Shown piece by piece: positions 1 through 10,202 of a stretch of 64,000 bases of DNA. The notes beneath the pieces were generated by a model that was given only the letters and a program-made list of their open reading frames with translations, was not told where the DNA came from and ran no database searches. Within the stretch, counting starts at the first letter, position 1. The number at the start of each line of letters is the position of its first letter. A program made the position numbers and the translations under genes. The stretch is from Zygnema cylindricum (lineage: Eukaryota > Streptophyta > Zygnematophyceae > Zygnematales > Zygnemataceae), in the NCBI GenBank assembly GCA_037447655.1, contig JBBHKE010001544.1, positions 319,970 to 383,969 on the forward strand, written 5' to 3'.

Positions 1-900
1 CACATCAGGTGTCGTTTCCTCGGTCTTTTTCTTCTCCAATTCCGTATCCTCCGCTGAAAATGCAACAATTTTATTCGGAGGTTTTTGGGAAATGGGAGGT
101 CCGCGGTGTCTCCATCCTTTCTGAAAGGTACCTGTTTCAAGAGCTTTTATATACAAAAGACAAGCTCTGAAGGAGTGACCATCAGTATAGCAATAAACAC
201 ATTTCTCAAACTGAGGATTAAACTGATTCCCTTGATATCTATTTTCCCTCTGAAACTGAGCCGTAAATGCTACAACTGGTTTTCCAAATCCTAAAACTGT
301 CTGAGTAGCCTCTTCTGCCAAGATAAACTCTATAGCTGTTTGCAAATTCTAAAGAGGTTTAGACATTTTTTTCATTTCATCTGAGGCTCCTTTATATTCA
401 TTAGGAAGCCCCTTTAGGAGAATCATGGCCTGATGATAAGGGGAAAAAGTCCCCCCAGAACATGCATTTTCTGACAGTAACATTCGAAACCGATTAGTGT
501 ATTCCACCATGCTACCGCCTGTGTACTTATACTCATAGATTTGACCAGCAGTTATAATCTCATGCTGGTCACTAGCTTTAACATAAGAAGATTTCAATGC
601 ATCCCACAAATCTGATGCCTTTGCAACATTAATATATGTCATATGCAATTCTTTTGATATCATAAGCTTTACTAAATGCAAAGCCTGGTCATTTTTCTGA
701 TCAAAACTGGCATCAGATTCTGCCAATGATCCATTTAACACATCAATAAGTTTCACTTGCTTGAAGTAAGACTTAACCAAATCTGCCCAATACAGATATT
801 CACGTCCATCAAAGACCGGAATTCGTGAAGGCGGGCCCGTGACGTGTTGTTCTGAGACAAGTGTTGGCACTGAAGATGAAGAAGATGCAGCAGTAGTCAT
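1..900 (-). pseudogene. copia family 1 gag (element A), runs off left edge
   Basis: Capsid-type gag of a Ty1/copia retrotransposon. The start ATG is at 900-898, chosen because the frame opens MTTAASSSSS just before the LTR end and then reads through the primer site. The first 180 or so residues match the copia gag (UBN2-type) domain: RIPVFDGREYLYWADLV, a W-D-A-L-K motif, and YKYTGGSMVEYTNRFR. A single in-frame TAG at 351-349 interrupts it. The same frame continues to base 1 and holds a zinc knuckle, CVYCYTDGHSFRAC (CX2CX4HX4C), at about 160-205. It lies directly downstream of the LTR at 845-1581, so it is the 5' part of an element whose pol lies beyond the window. One stop codon is the only break visible. 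Family call is sure; activity is unlikely. Confidence 0.9.
833..844 (-). promoter_or_regulatory. primer-binding site, diverged
   Basis: Immediately after the LTR end the minus strand reads CGTCACGGGCCC. This corresponds to GGTTATGGGCCC in the other copia families of this window, the complement of the initiator tRNA-Met anticodon arm. Several bases have changed, so priming here is doubtful. Confidence 0.6.
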
Positions 901-1581
901 CGTAGAACAAATCAAGAGAGGAAGCTTCCACAAATACCGATGGCTGAACAGCAACTTTGACAGACTATAACTTTCAGAAAAACGATCCAAACGTCCTGAA
1001 AATTTGCCACAATGTAGATAAATACAAAGGAACACACACACAAAATTTCAATCAATTCCGCTCACAAATCTGTGAGATATGTAGAATTGAAATTACATAA
1101 AACTGAGTGTACAGTTTTCATATCATTTGTTCCTAAAAATCAAATTCACTAAGTCCTACTTTTATACACCGAAACTACACTAAGCTGTACGGAGGCATTC
1201 CAGCCGTACATCTAACATTTTATCACACATATTTCCACCGAAGTTCAGACAACGTAAAGTGATAATGATCTAGTCACGCCTCGTCACTATTTGTTGGCGG
1301 CGGCTGTCAGCGGTCCGATTAGAGGATTTGGCACCGTAGAATTGACTTCACGAAGTCCAGTGGTCCTGCCGAATTTCCGTACGTCCACGGAGGACATACT
1401 CACGCATTCTCCCAAGTGACGACACGTGTCCCAAGTGTGAATGAACCGTGAACTCCCAACTTCACTGTCACACTAATTTCGGTAAGTACTGAACCGAACT
1501 CAACCAAAAATAGCTTAAGTCCTGAACAGCTCTCTCTCACAGCTGAGGCATAAAGAGGACTAAAGCTTTCTAAAAACAACA
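845..1581 (-). repeat. copia family 1 LTR shared by two internal regions
   Basis: The LTR begins TGTTGTTTTTAG at 1581, right after the purine-rich AGGGGAGTG that ends pol at 1605. It ends CAGAACAACA at 845. A TATA box (GTATAAAAG) lies near 1165. The gag ATG lies 56 nt upstream of the LTR end. Pol lies on its upstream side and gag on its downstream side, so this one LTR is the 3' LTR of one copy and the 5' LTR of the next. Confidence 0.8.
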
Positions 1582-1604
1582 CTCCCCTAAAGCTTTAGAC
1601 TCTG

Positions 1605-3767
1605 CTAGTCACTCAGTCCACAAGCCTCTCTACAGAACTTCAATTTGGGAGCAGGTAAGGGTTTTGTCATCATATCAGCCACCATTTGCTCATCCGGTAA
1701 ATAACTCAACTTCAAGACTTTTCCCATCACCTTTTCTTTTACAAAGTGTAGCTTGATATCAATGTGCTTACTCTTAAAGTGATGACTGGGATTAGATGCA
1801 ATAGCGATTGCTGCCTGATTATCACACCACACTATCTGTGGTCCAGATTGCATAAAGAGAAGCTCTTGGAGAAGAGACTTTACCCAAAGTAACTCTTTAA
1901 CTGCCGAGCTGGCAGCCATGTACTCAGCCTCCATGGTAGACTGAGCCGTTACCTTTTGAAGTTTGCTGCTCCAGCAGCAAGTTCCACTTCCGATCTTCAA
2001 AATGTATCCGGTGGTGGAGCGTCGGCTCGGCATATCTCCGTAGCTCGCATCGCTCCATGTATGAATTTTGACTTCCTCTCCACCGAGAGAGAGTCTAAGA
2101 TTTTGAGTTCCTGCAAGATAACGAAGAACTCTCTTTGCTGCCTCATAGTCTGATTTCCTTGGATTCTGAAGGCTTCGGCTTAAGGCTCCAACCGCTGCTG
2201 CGATGTCGGGACGAGTACAATTCATGAAATAAATGAGGCTTCCGACAATCTGCCTGTAAGGAATGGAGGACATAGAATCTGCCTCCCCTGAATCTAAGAA
2301 ACCATCAACCAAAACACCACCATCCGTTTCCGTGCCTTCCAATTTCTGCCTGAATTCCATAGGAGTGGCACTCCCCTTTGCGTCCGACATGCCAAACTTT
2401 TCTAACATGTTCTTGATTGCTTCCTTTTGAGTTAAATAAATAATTTTCTGTTTCCTGTCTCTTTCTACTTGAATTCCTAGAATATACTTAGCCTCACCCA
2501 AGTCTTTCATTTCAAACCGGGAATTCAAAGCTGATTTTATTTTATTAATCTCATTGATGGATTTGCTAATTAGTAGCAAATCATCTACATAAACTGCCAC
2601 ATAAATCACTCCATCATCACCTTGCATTACATAGACTGAGTGATCTGAACTGATCCTGGTAAAGCCTAGATTGGTTAAAAACTCATCTAATTTCAGGTTC
2701 CATTGCCTCGGAGCCTGTTTCAGACCATAAAGGGACTTCAACAGTTTACAGACCAGATTTTCTTTCCCTTTTTCTGCATACATCTCTGGCTGCTTCATAT
2801 AAATTACTTCCTCCAAATCACCATGCAAGAAAGCTGTCTTAACATCCATCTGATGCAATTCCATATCCTCTATTGCAGCAAGAGATAGCAAAACTCTAAC
2901 AGTAGGAAAGCGAACCACAGGAGAGAAGGTCTCTTCATAGTCAATTCCCTCCTTTTGGCTAAATCCCTTAGCAACCAGTCTAGCTTTATATCTCTCAATT
3001 GTATTATCAGGATTCAATTTTAATTTGAAGACCCACTTACAACCGATAGCTTTCCTGTTCGGTGGGAGCTCCACAAGTTCCCAAGTTTGGGCTTCCATAA
3101 TTGACTTTATCTCTTCATTTGCAGCCGAGATCCAATGATCATTTTCAGGAACGGAAAAAGCTTCATGAATAGTAAGCGGCTCCCCTGTGCTTGCAGAAAA
3201 AGCACTCTCAACTCGGTCGCCTCGAAGGCGGCTACTTTGCCTTCTTCCCCCCGGAAAATCTGACGCGGGAACGGTTGGTTCCTTAGATTGCCGCACAAGG
3301 CGTGTATTCGAAGGAGCATCGACAGAAGGAGCAGCTCCAAAAAGAGTATTAGACGGCCCAGAGGCATTTGGGAGAGAGGTAGAAGAAGTAGAAGAGGATG
3401 GAGTAAAAGGTACCTGCTCAAGAATGATATACTCTTGTATTTTCTCTTTCCTTTCAGCTGCATCCATGCTAAAAACGTCAACAGATTGACTTTCTTCTTT
3501 AATCTGAATATTCCTGGCTGTTTGAAGACATCCTCTCTGAGGATTATACACTCTATAACCTGCAGATTCATCATCATAGCCTAAAAAGACGCCAGGTATA
3601 GATTTTGGACTAAGCTTCCAATTAGGAAGATTATCCAAGATAAAACATTTGCTACCAAAAACTCTAAAATGACTAACATTTGGCTTTTTGCCTGTCCAAA
3701 CTTCATAAGGTGTCTTACCCCTAACAGCCCGGGTTTCCACTCTATTTCTGATATAAGAAGCACAATG
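1605..3767 (-). CDS. copia family 1 pol: integrase C-end, reverse transcriptase, RNase H
   Basis: An open frame of about 711 codons with no stop. It opens in the integrase C-terminal part (TPYEVWTGKKPNVSHFRVFG, GVFLGYDD), then a variable linker. Next is the RVT_2 reverse transcriptase: [53 protein letters not shown] and the catalytic YVDD. RNase H of copia type follows: TWSDASYGD, STMEAEYMA, CDNQAAIAIA, HHFKSKHIDIK. It ends 24 bp before the LTR at 1581. Gag, protease and the integrase core are missing because the frame is cut at about 3767, where an inverted LTR tail is joined. Reverse transcriptase and RNase H look intact by eye. It is the best-preserved pol in the window, but an incomplete element. 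Confidence 0.93.
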   Translation of the reverse strand, partial: HCASYIRNRVETRAVRGKTPYEVWTGKKPNVSHFRVFGSKCFILDNLPNWKLSPKSIPGVFLGYDDESAGYRVYNPQRGCLQTARNIQIKEESQSVDVFSMDAAERKEKIQEYIILEQVPFTPSSSTSSTSLPNASGPSNTLFGAAPSVDAPSNTRLVRQSKEPTVPASDFPGGRRQSSRLRGDRVESAFSASTGEPLTIHEAFSVPENDHWISAANEEIKSIMEAQTWELVELPPNRKAIGCKWVFKLKLNPDNTIERYKARLVAKGFSQKEGIDYEETFSPVVRFPTVRVLLSLAAIEDMELHQMDVKTAFLHGDLEEVIYMKQPEMYAEKGKENLVCKLLKSLYGLKQAPRQWNLKLDEFLTNLGFTRISSDHSVYVMQGDDGVIYVAVYVDDLLLISKSINEINKIKSALNSRFEMKDLGEAKYILGIQVERDRKQKIIYLTQKEAIKNMLEKFGMSDAKGSATPMEFRQKLEGTETDGGVLVDGFLDSGEADSMSSIPYRQIVGSLIYFMNCTRPDIAAAVGALSRSLQNPRKSDYEAAKRVLRYLAGTQNLRLSLGGEEVKIHTWSDASYGDMPSRRSTTGYILKIGSGTCCWSSKLQKVTAQSTMEAEYMAASSAVKELLWVKSLLQELLFMQSGPQIVWCDNQAAIAIASNPSHHFKSKHIDIKLHFVKEKVMGKVLKLSYLPDEQMVADMMTKPLPAPKLKFCREACGLSD

Positions 3768-3898
3768 AAAAGTTATAGTCTGTCAAAGTTGCTGTTCAGC
3801 CATCGGTATTTGTGGAAGCTTCCTCTCTTGATTTGTTCTACGATGACTACTGCTGCATCTTCTTCATCTTCAGTACCAACACTTGTCTCAGAACAACA
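3768..3898 (+). repeat. family 1 LTR tail in inverted orientation
   Basis: These 131 bp repeat, on the opposite strand, the last part of the LTR at 845-1581, including the gag start (ATGACTACTGCTGCATC) and the LTR end GAACAACA at 3898. It is fused head-on to the broken pol at 3767, which marks a rearrangement rather than a normal insertion. Confidence 0.8.
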
Positions 3899-3929
3899 GA
3901 TAGTGCCGACTCCAATTTTATATAAATCA

Positions 3930-4095
3930 AAATGATTGACAAGTTAGCTGTTTCAAACGAAGATTCAGCCATTGCCGCCCAGTACGCATACTTTTGGCCA
4001 TTGAAGATAGGAATTATCGACGAAAGGCCCATAACCTGTTGTTCTACAACCACCGTTGCAATAGGAGAACCAGCAGTAGTAGTGGAAGTAGACAT
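3930..4095 (-). pseudogene. copia family 2 gag start fragment
   Basis: The minus strand reads MSTSTTTAGSPIATVV, then VEQQVMGLSSIIPIF and NGQKYAYWAAMAES. This matches the start of the gag at 25600. The homology stops near 3930, within about 55 codons. Its ATG (4095) lies inside the LTR that ends at 4037, and the primer site reads through in frame. Confidence 0.85.
4025..4036 (-). promoter_or_regulatory. primer-binding site GGTTATGGGCCT
   Basis: Directly follows the LTR end (GTAGAACAACA at 4037). It is complementary to the anticodon arm of initiator tRNA-Met. Confidence 0.7.
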
Positions 4096-4400
4096 AAAAA
4101 ACAACAGAAACTATCAAGCACCTACTCAACAGCCAACTTTCAGTTGACAAAAAATATGACTCAAATTCGCCACACTGATTAACAACATAGTAGATTGACA
4201 ATTCACAAAATTGCATCACAAATGACTTAGTAAACCATAAGATATGACGTCTGGAAGTTTCCCAAAAACTGCTCTAAAATATCATAATCTTAGAACTAGA
4301 TTATTCAAAATTGGCGAAGTCCTAAATTATTTACTCACAGTGAGTATCTACTGGTCATACTAATTCGGGTTACTCTACTACACCACTAATCGACTTTGAC
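4037..4400 (-). repeat. copia family 2 LTR, 3' part only
   Basis: Same tail as the LTRs ending at 25658 and 30844: a TATA-like element followed by the GACTTCG/GACTTAGG initiator region near 4330, the GGGAAACTTCCAGACGTC block, and the leader up to GTAGAACAACA. The upper boundary near 4400 is where resemblance fades and is approximate. Confidence 0.7.
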
Positions 4401-4623
4401 ATCAATGGAGACACAAGTATGTAGGCGAATGAGTATTATGGATAGATAAGACAAAGATGTAGTGATATTTAATCAAAATATGATGAAGAATCAAAACCCT
4501 TTCGCGCAACAATTTATTTCAGCATGAGAATGAATCCATGAAGCCCTAGAACTACGCTTAGTATTAAAAGATTTCGTTCACAATTCAGACTAACGCCGTG
4601 ACAATCGACCACAAGCAGAGGAA
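4400..4623. other. no recognisable feature
   Basis: A 224-bp stretch between the LTR remnant and the helitron relic. I see no reading frame, repeat or terminal motif in it. Confidence 0.5.
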
Positions 4624-5249
4624 GTGGTAGCAATTTTGGTTAACCCAACAAAAACTACTGAAGGTAGAGATATAGTTCTAAATATAAGGGGAGGCAATCG
4701 AATGATGCGCATCTTTGAGCCGCATGCATTATATGACCCACTCCAATACCCACTTCCGTTTCTATATGCTGAACTAGGGTGGCATTTCGGTTTGACAATG
4801 ACAAATGGAAAACGTGTTTCTCCAAAGGCATGTGCAACCTATCGCTTATTTACAAGTAGAGGGGAAGTTAACTTAATACACAAAGTCGGTCGCCTATTTC
4901 AACAGTATTGTGTGGACCAATACCCGAAAGTGGAACAACAACGTCTCAAGTTCCAACGCGAGAATCAACATACCTTGAGCGTAGAGTTATACGGGGGATT
5001 AATGGATTTAATACCACGTGACCATTGTGAGGCAAGGCAACAAAGTCTTGCTAATGTTTCGGCAACAAATAATGTCGTTGTAGACCAGCGCATTGAACAA
5101 CTTTCAACAAGAGGGAGACACATCATCTTAGCGCCAAGCTTCACGGGCAGTGATAGATACATGCAAGAACAATAACAAAACTCAATGGCTATTGTCCGCG
5201 CATTAGGCAAGCCATATTTATTCATAACCGTCACATGCAATCAAAAATA
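4624..5249 (+). pseudogene. Helitron Rep/helicase N-terminal domain relic
   Basis: The translation matches the Helitron-like N domain. It contains HALYDPLQYPLPFLY, a YCVDQYPKVE motif, LSTRGRHIILAPSFTGSDRY, then MQEQ, a stop, and QNSMAIVRALGKPYLFITVTCN. The usual family motif here is a tyrosine in place of the stop, followed by the conserved FIT-TCN block just ahead of the rolling-circle catalytic region. A TAA at 5173-5175 and a second stop after TCNQK end it. The Rep catalytic HUH and YY motifs and the helicase are not present. No helitron ends (5' TC, 3' hairpin with CTRR) were found next to it, so it is a broken internal fragment. Confidence 0.88.
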
Positions 5250-5312
5250 GAAAGAAATCAAACTGTTAAAATTTATCTATTTTCTAAGTCTATATTGGAG
5301 AAATAAATAGAG

Positions 5313-6350
5313 TGTTGGAAAAAGTTAATTAATAGTTCACTTCTATATTTTAGTTAGAATGTAAAGAGAGAAAAAGAGAGGACCGAAGGCAGGCCATGGC
5401 TACTGCGTCATTTAGAAGGAGGTAGAATGAATTAGAAGGTATTTTACTAGTTTGAGTAAAATAGTGTTTCAGGCCGGATTTGAACCGGGGTCTGCAGATT
5501 ACTATGCAGACCTACGCCTTATCCATTAAAGCACTAACGAAACGATGCACATGATATGTTTCACGCATATATATCTATTAATCCAAAGGACTAATTCGCA
5601 ACAAACTAACGAAAACGCGCATTAATCAATTCATGCATGGAAGCGAATCGAAGTCGTATAAGTACAACTGTTCGGACGGCCACCATTACAACCACCACCC
5701 ACAATAAGCTTTCGGCGGCCTTTGGGGATAGCCTCACGCGGTGCCACGTGGCCCCACATCATTTGATATCGGAGATGATGGGAGGAGGAACCATGGCTCC
5801 CGATTTGGCAAATGTCACCTTGTAGACCATGTCGTACAATGGCCGTATAATAAGTACATCGCCCATCGTAGCTTCTTGTACAATATAGTGTTCCTATTGG
5901 ACTAGAGTTTAGTAGTAGGTAGTCGTGAGTAGGCAGACCAAGACTTAGTGAGATTTAGGCACCTCTCTCTAAGAGAGCTTGTAACTAAAAAGGTCATCTT
6001 TGACCAGCCATAACTTAATGCTCGGGTGAGCAAATTCAGTGATTCTTTTTGCTGCGGACTCAAAGGAGTCCACGCTACACAAGGGTGTTGTCGATCAAAT
6101 TCTTTACGTGCCACGGTGGCACTTATTCAGTGGGAAAGGCAAAGTGGGGAATATTGTCCAAAACATATATTCAAGCTTTGCATTCTTTGGTGGAACTGAG
6201 CACACATAAGGTCTTCTCTTCACAAAGGTGAAGGTGTATTGGGATTGTGATTGTGAAGGGATCATTCATTTGGGTTTATATCAACTTGGAGTCGGCACTA
6301 TCTAGATTAGCTTCTTTTGGATCTGCGAAATATGTGGGCAATTGAGCCCA
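5313..6350 (+). repeat. solo LTR, type Z (copia)
   Basis: Begins TGTTGGAAAAAG at 5313 and appears to end GAGCCCA at 6350. It is flanked by TAGAG and TAGAA, an imperfect 5-bp target duplication. Internal landmarks follow the same order as the X and Y LTRs: a CCATGGCT block, an antisense tRNA-like module, GTCGTACAATGGCCGTA, a GACTTAG initiator region, GGACTCAAAGGAGTCCA, and a CTATCTAG...GCTTC block near the end. It is diverged, so the exact end is less certain than the start. Confidence 0.6.
5466..5543 (-). tRNA. tRNA-like module inside LTR Z (probably not a functional tRNA)
   Basis: On the minus strand GTTTCGT (5543-5537) pairs with CTGAAAC (5472-5466) over 6 of 7 positions, like an acceptor stem. 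A D-arm resembling tRNA-Arg (AATGGATAAGGCG) and a T-arm with CCGGTTCAAATCCGG follow. The middle is odd: an 8-bp hairpin GGTCTGCA/TGCAGACC with an 8-nt loop replaces a normal anticodon arm plus variable loop. The anticodon cannot be assigned. It lies antisense within a copia LTR. Confidence 0.5.
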
Positions 6351-6660
6351 TAGAATTTCACGAACAAACTTTGAAACCGGGGAAAACCTCTCCAATCGAC
6401 CAAACATTACTGTACGCCTGTTTTATTTGAAGCTCAAACCTACACTAGAAGACATTTCAGATGGTGCATTAGGAGTACAGGTGGGAAGAATTCACGTGAT
6501 TGGGTTCCAAAAATATGGTTTGCCTCCTGCACATTTGCTCCTACTATTTGTTGATGAGGACAAACCTCGAACAACCATAGAATATGACGTGTTTTCTTAG
6601 GCAGAGATACCTGATCCCACGAATAAAAAATTGTACAAAATATTGACAACATGTATGATG
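6351..6660. other. no recognisable gene
   Basis: The 310 bp between LTR Z and the next LTR. No coding similarity or repeat end seen. Confidence 0.4.
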
Positions 6661-7497
6661 TGTTGTTCTATGACAACTGGTGCAGGTGGAGCAGTAGTAG
6701 TAAAAGTAGACATACTTAAGCAGAAGCTTTACAAAAACTCCTTACAAACAATTACTTTTGACACACTATAAAACCTGACTCACAAATCTAATTACCCCAA
6801 TAATTCATACAAACACGCTAGTACACACACTGTTAATTCCCAAAATTACAACATAAATGATCTAGTAAACCATAAGATATGAGAGGTGCAAGTTTCCCAA
6901 AACTACCTTTCAATTTCCCATATTCCCAAAACTGGATACCAAAATATTTCTAAGTCATAAACTTTATACATTGAAAGAATGTCTACTCGTCATCAGCCAA
7001 TCAAGAGTCAGAATGTGTTATAGTGGTACTGTACTGTAGTACGACAAAGTACGCTAATGTACTTCCAAAAACCAAATTGCAACTAGCCTAAAACTGAATA
7101 GTAAAACACTATTTGCTAATCCACTAAGCTACAAAATCATGTTCTATCAGGTATTCACAAATTGATAACGTACACCAAATGTTGCTTGCTTAGTCAGCAA
7201 CTGTAGATGCGTCCAGCCCGCTGTGGTATATTTTGTACGAATATCTGGGCTGCTTACGAATCACCTCGTCATCCGTGGTCCCCACTCAATTTCCAGCTGT
7301 CAGTGTGATCGTAATCAACGTCTGGTATTTACCTTTCACATTTGTATTCTCAGATGTGCGGTTCACTTTCTATACGCCCGATTTCTTGAATTCACTCGTC
7401 CGATAGATGTCATGTGTCCAGGTCCATTCCGCACTTCCTGCATAGTCTGAAATGTTGACGCGCATCTATGTGACCGTACGAATACTCTTAGAGTAAC
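6661..7497 (-). repeat. copia family 3 LTR, cut by assembly gap
   Basis: The lower end at 6661 reads GTCATAGAACAACA on the minus strand and includes the gag start ATGTCTACTTTTACTAC (6714). It is the same end as the family 3 LTR at 43203. It matches that LTR up to the run of N at 7498, where about 95 bp of its 5' end should remain. No gag follows it, so it behaves as a solo or truncated LTR. Confidence 0.75.
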
Positions 7498-7507
7498 NNN
7501 NNNNNNN
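7498..7507. other. assembly gap (10 N)
   Basis: A run of ten N. Features cannot be followed across it. Confidence 1.
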
Positions 7508-8354
7508 ACTGTTTGGGATCTAAATCACTCAGTTAGACATGAAGACATGAAGACATGGTCAGGGGGTCAACAGGAAACAAAGCCCTTTAAAAACGACCAC
7601 TTTTTTTATAAAAAAAAGCTAACTTATCCCAAAATTTGGGACTTGAATGGTTCCCTCTTTTGGTCTTTTTTAGTTTTTTTAACTCTTTTACGGGCCTCTT
7701 TTGTAGAGATAGCATAGAGTAAAAATCTTTTAGTCAATTTCACTAAAGAGTTACCAGCTGTTAAGAAAATTAAGTTTCGTCGAGACGGCCATTGCAGGTT
7801 AGTCCTCAATTTTTGACGGCCGTTAGTATCCGCCGAAAATTCGAATTTTGAAACGTGCGTATCATTGTACATGGGGAAGTTTCAAAAAAAAAAAAATCCT
7901 TAGTTTTGCTTTGAATTAAAAGAATTGTCGACCATTGAGAAATCACTTTAACTGATTTTCTAAAAATGAGATACGATAGAGATGTTTTCTCCGGGCATTT
8001 TCTCAATTTTTTTGATTTTTTCTGGTTTTCTCCCTTGGTAAGTTCAGGGTTTAAAACCCTATTCAATCGAAAAAAAATATTTTTTTCACCAGCAAAAATT
8101 TCCCGAAACAAAGGACAACTGGGGGACTGGTACAGAAGTACAGAAGTACAGATTGACTCACTAAATCTAGGGTTTGTCAACATCTGCTCTCAGGGCCAGT
8201 CGCAATAGTCAACAGCGGGTGGTTGGACCATGTGCCACGTGGCAACAGGATGCCAACGGTCGTAAATGACGCTACTGTACGGTCCACAATTACTACACGT
8301 CACGTAATGTGGCTGATAACGTGCCCATGGAAACATACAAAAACTGAACAAAGT
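7508..8354. other. unassigned AT-rich sequence
   Basis: Holds only short ORFs, none resembling a known protein. A G-box-like GCCACGTGGC sits near 8234. I see no terminal repeats that would mark an element. Confidence 0.4.
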
Positions 8355-8774
8355 ACACCGTTCATCGTTGTTAGTGTTGAAGTTTTTTCGCCACTGAAAA
8401 CATATTTTCTTCGTGCACACTTGTCGGATTATCAATCCGACGGGATCTTTTGGGAAGGTAAAATTATCACCTTCCTATTACACCTTGAATCGTTATTAGC
8501 GTATAGAAATTATTAGTGTTAAGAAAAAATTAGCGTCATTCATTCTAATTTAGTGCTAGGAGACGTGGCAGATTATGGTCCACGTCCTTAAATAGTGTGA
8601 CTTATTATATTTGAGGTATCAATGTCAAAATTTTGGGGTGCCGGTTTAGCATACATAAAGCTAATAACGATTCAGGGTGTAGCGGTCTCCGATTGACAAT
8701 CCGACAAGTGTGCACGAAGAAAATATGATTTAAGTGGCCAAAAAAACTTCAGCACTAATAACGATGAGCGGTTA
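8355..8774. mobile_element. inverted-repeat (MITE-like) element
   Basis: Bases 8357-8440 and 8690-8772 form a long, slightly diverged inverted repeat. Its outer end is ACCGTTCATCGTTGTTAGTG / ACCGCTCATCGTTATTAGTG, and its inner core is TCTTCGTGCACACTTGTCGG. The outer motif matches those at 12328, 61693 and 63917, so it belongs to that family. No transposase is present. Confidence 0.7.
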
Positions 8775-8808
8775 GAAAAAGGCTAAATGTAGGGCTCATT
8801 ATGAACAA

Positions 8809-9586
8809 TAATGTTGGGTATCGGGTAAATTCATATCGCGATAATTTCGATATTCGATGTATCGAATATCGATCGAGCAGAATCCTCGATATATCGTACC
8901 GAGACCAACATAAATTATCGCGATATATAGTATTTTTAAATTTAATATTTTGTATTTTTATATAATATGTTATTTTAGCGAAAAATACATATTGTCTGAT
9001 ACGCCACGTACGACGTGATTTTCGTTCCGTGACTTAAAGGTAGACGCCGCAAAATGTAACCGACAAAAAAGTACCAATTCTGTAATAGTACGGACAACAA
9101 AAAATTTGTATTACAAAGTACTCGATTACATCACGTAACGTCTGTAAACAAGTTTTTACATACGTGTTTTGATTTGAGTGGTTCCTTGTAAGTTGACGAT
9201 CAAATCTATAAAATCGTCAAAATTTTGAAAACCGACCATTTTCGTATGGCAATCCGTACTTGCGTATTATGTACGTGTACTTCGCAAGTGTACCGCGCCA
9301 ATGTACCTCGAATATCTCCTTCACTCTGCAGACTTTAAAAACCGTATTTCTTTTCGGCAAAAAATTTACAATCACTTTGTCCGAAGGCACGTAACTTTGG
9401 TGACCTGTCATTTTTTTTATTTTTTTTTATGCTTCGATATATTGGCGATACGATATATCGGCGATATATCGACGATATATCGTGATATTTTGATTTTCGA
9501 TATATCGAAGCGATATATTGATTATCGGGTACCTGAAATTCAATATATATCGAATATCGGCAAACGGTCATCGATACCCAGCACTA
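8809..9586. mobile_element. non-autonomous hAT-type element, TATCG-rich
   Basis: Ends are TAATGTTGGGTATCGGG (left) and, inverted, TAGTGCTGGGTATCGAT (right). They are flanked by ATGAACAA and CTGAACAT, 8-bp target copies agreeing at 6 of 8 positions. The interior is filled with CGATATATCG-like palindromes near both ends. 8-bp duplications and TAGTG-type ends are typical of hAT elements. No transposase frame. Confidence 0.7.
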
Positions 9587-9840
9587 CTGAACATGCTGCG
9601 AAACATTCGCCGCAATGATTGGAAATTTGGAATTTAGCTTCGACCCCAACGACATCCAATATGTTAAAACCACTAACGTCACATGACAAATCTTGCAAGA
9701 TTTTCCCAACTGCAAGATTTTGTGTTCAGTGACTGATCGTCTGCCACGTGGATGATTGAGACCAGTGATGTGAAGTTAAACCGTCAAAGCGTGGAGACGA
9801 TCGGTTGGGTCAAAGTGTCAAACCGTCAAAGCATTACAAG

Positions 9841-10202
9841 CATAGTTCAAAAGTAGGCGTTTCTATTGTAGGCCTTTTGTAGGCGCTTTTATCGTAAGTT
9901 GTGTTATAGGCTTTTCATGTGATCTTCTTAGATCGCTTCTTTGATCAGCGCCCGTCCGATAACCCAAATCTGACGGTTTTAAAAAAATATACCTCAAAAC
10001 TCACAAAAAAATATTTTTTTGTCCGAATGTTTTTCAAAATTTAGACATGACGTTTAATTCTCTATGGATGGATGTGCAGCTCAACCCTGTTACTATTTTT
10101 TTCATTTTGCGACCAATACAATATGGGTCTAAGGTCATATTGTATGTTTTGCGTACAATAGGCATATTGTATGGGCCTACTTTCACCTACTTTTGAACTA
10201 TG
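9841..10202. mobile_element. 362-bp hAT-type MITE with perfect 8-bp TSD
   Basis: Terminal inverted repeat CATAGTTCAAAAGTAGG, flanked on both sides by ATTACAAG (9833-9840 and 10203-10210). Too short to code for a transposase. The 8-bp duplication points to hAT machinery. Confidence 0.85.

Noticed and set aside
3107-3577. 156-codon minus frame and plus frames over the linker of pol B
   Set aside because: Shadows of the pol reading frame in other phases.
5466-5543. A functional host tRNA gene
   Set aside because: The anticodon arm is replaced by an 8-bp hairpin with an 8-nt loop and the module is embedded in an LTR.
8840-9580. CGATATATCG clusters as a centromeric or satellite array
   Set aside because: They are confined within terminal repeats and flanked by an 8-bp duplication, so they belong to a hAT-type element.
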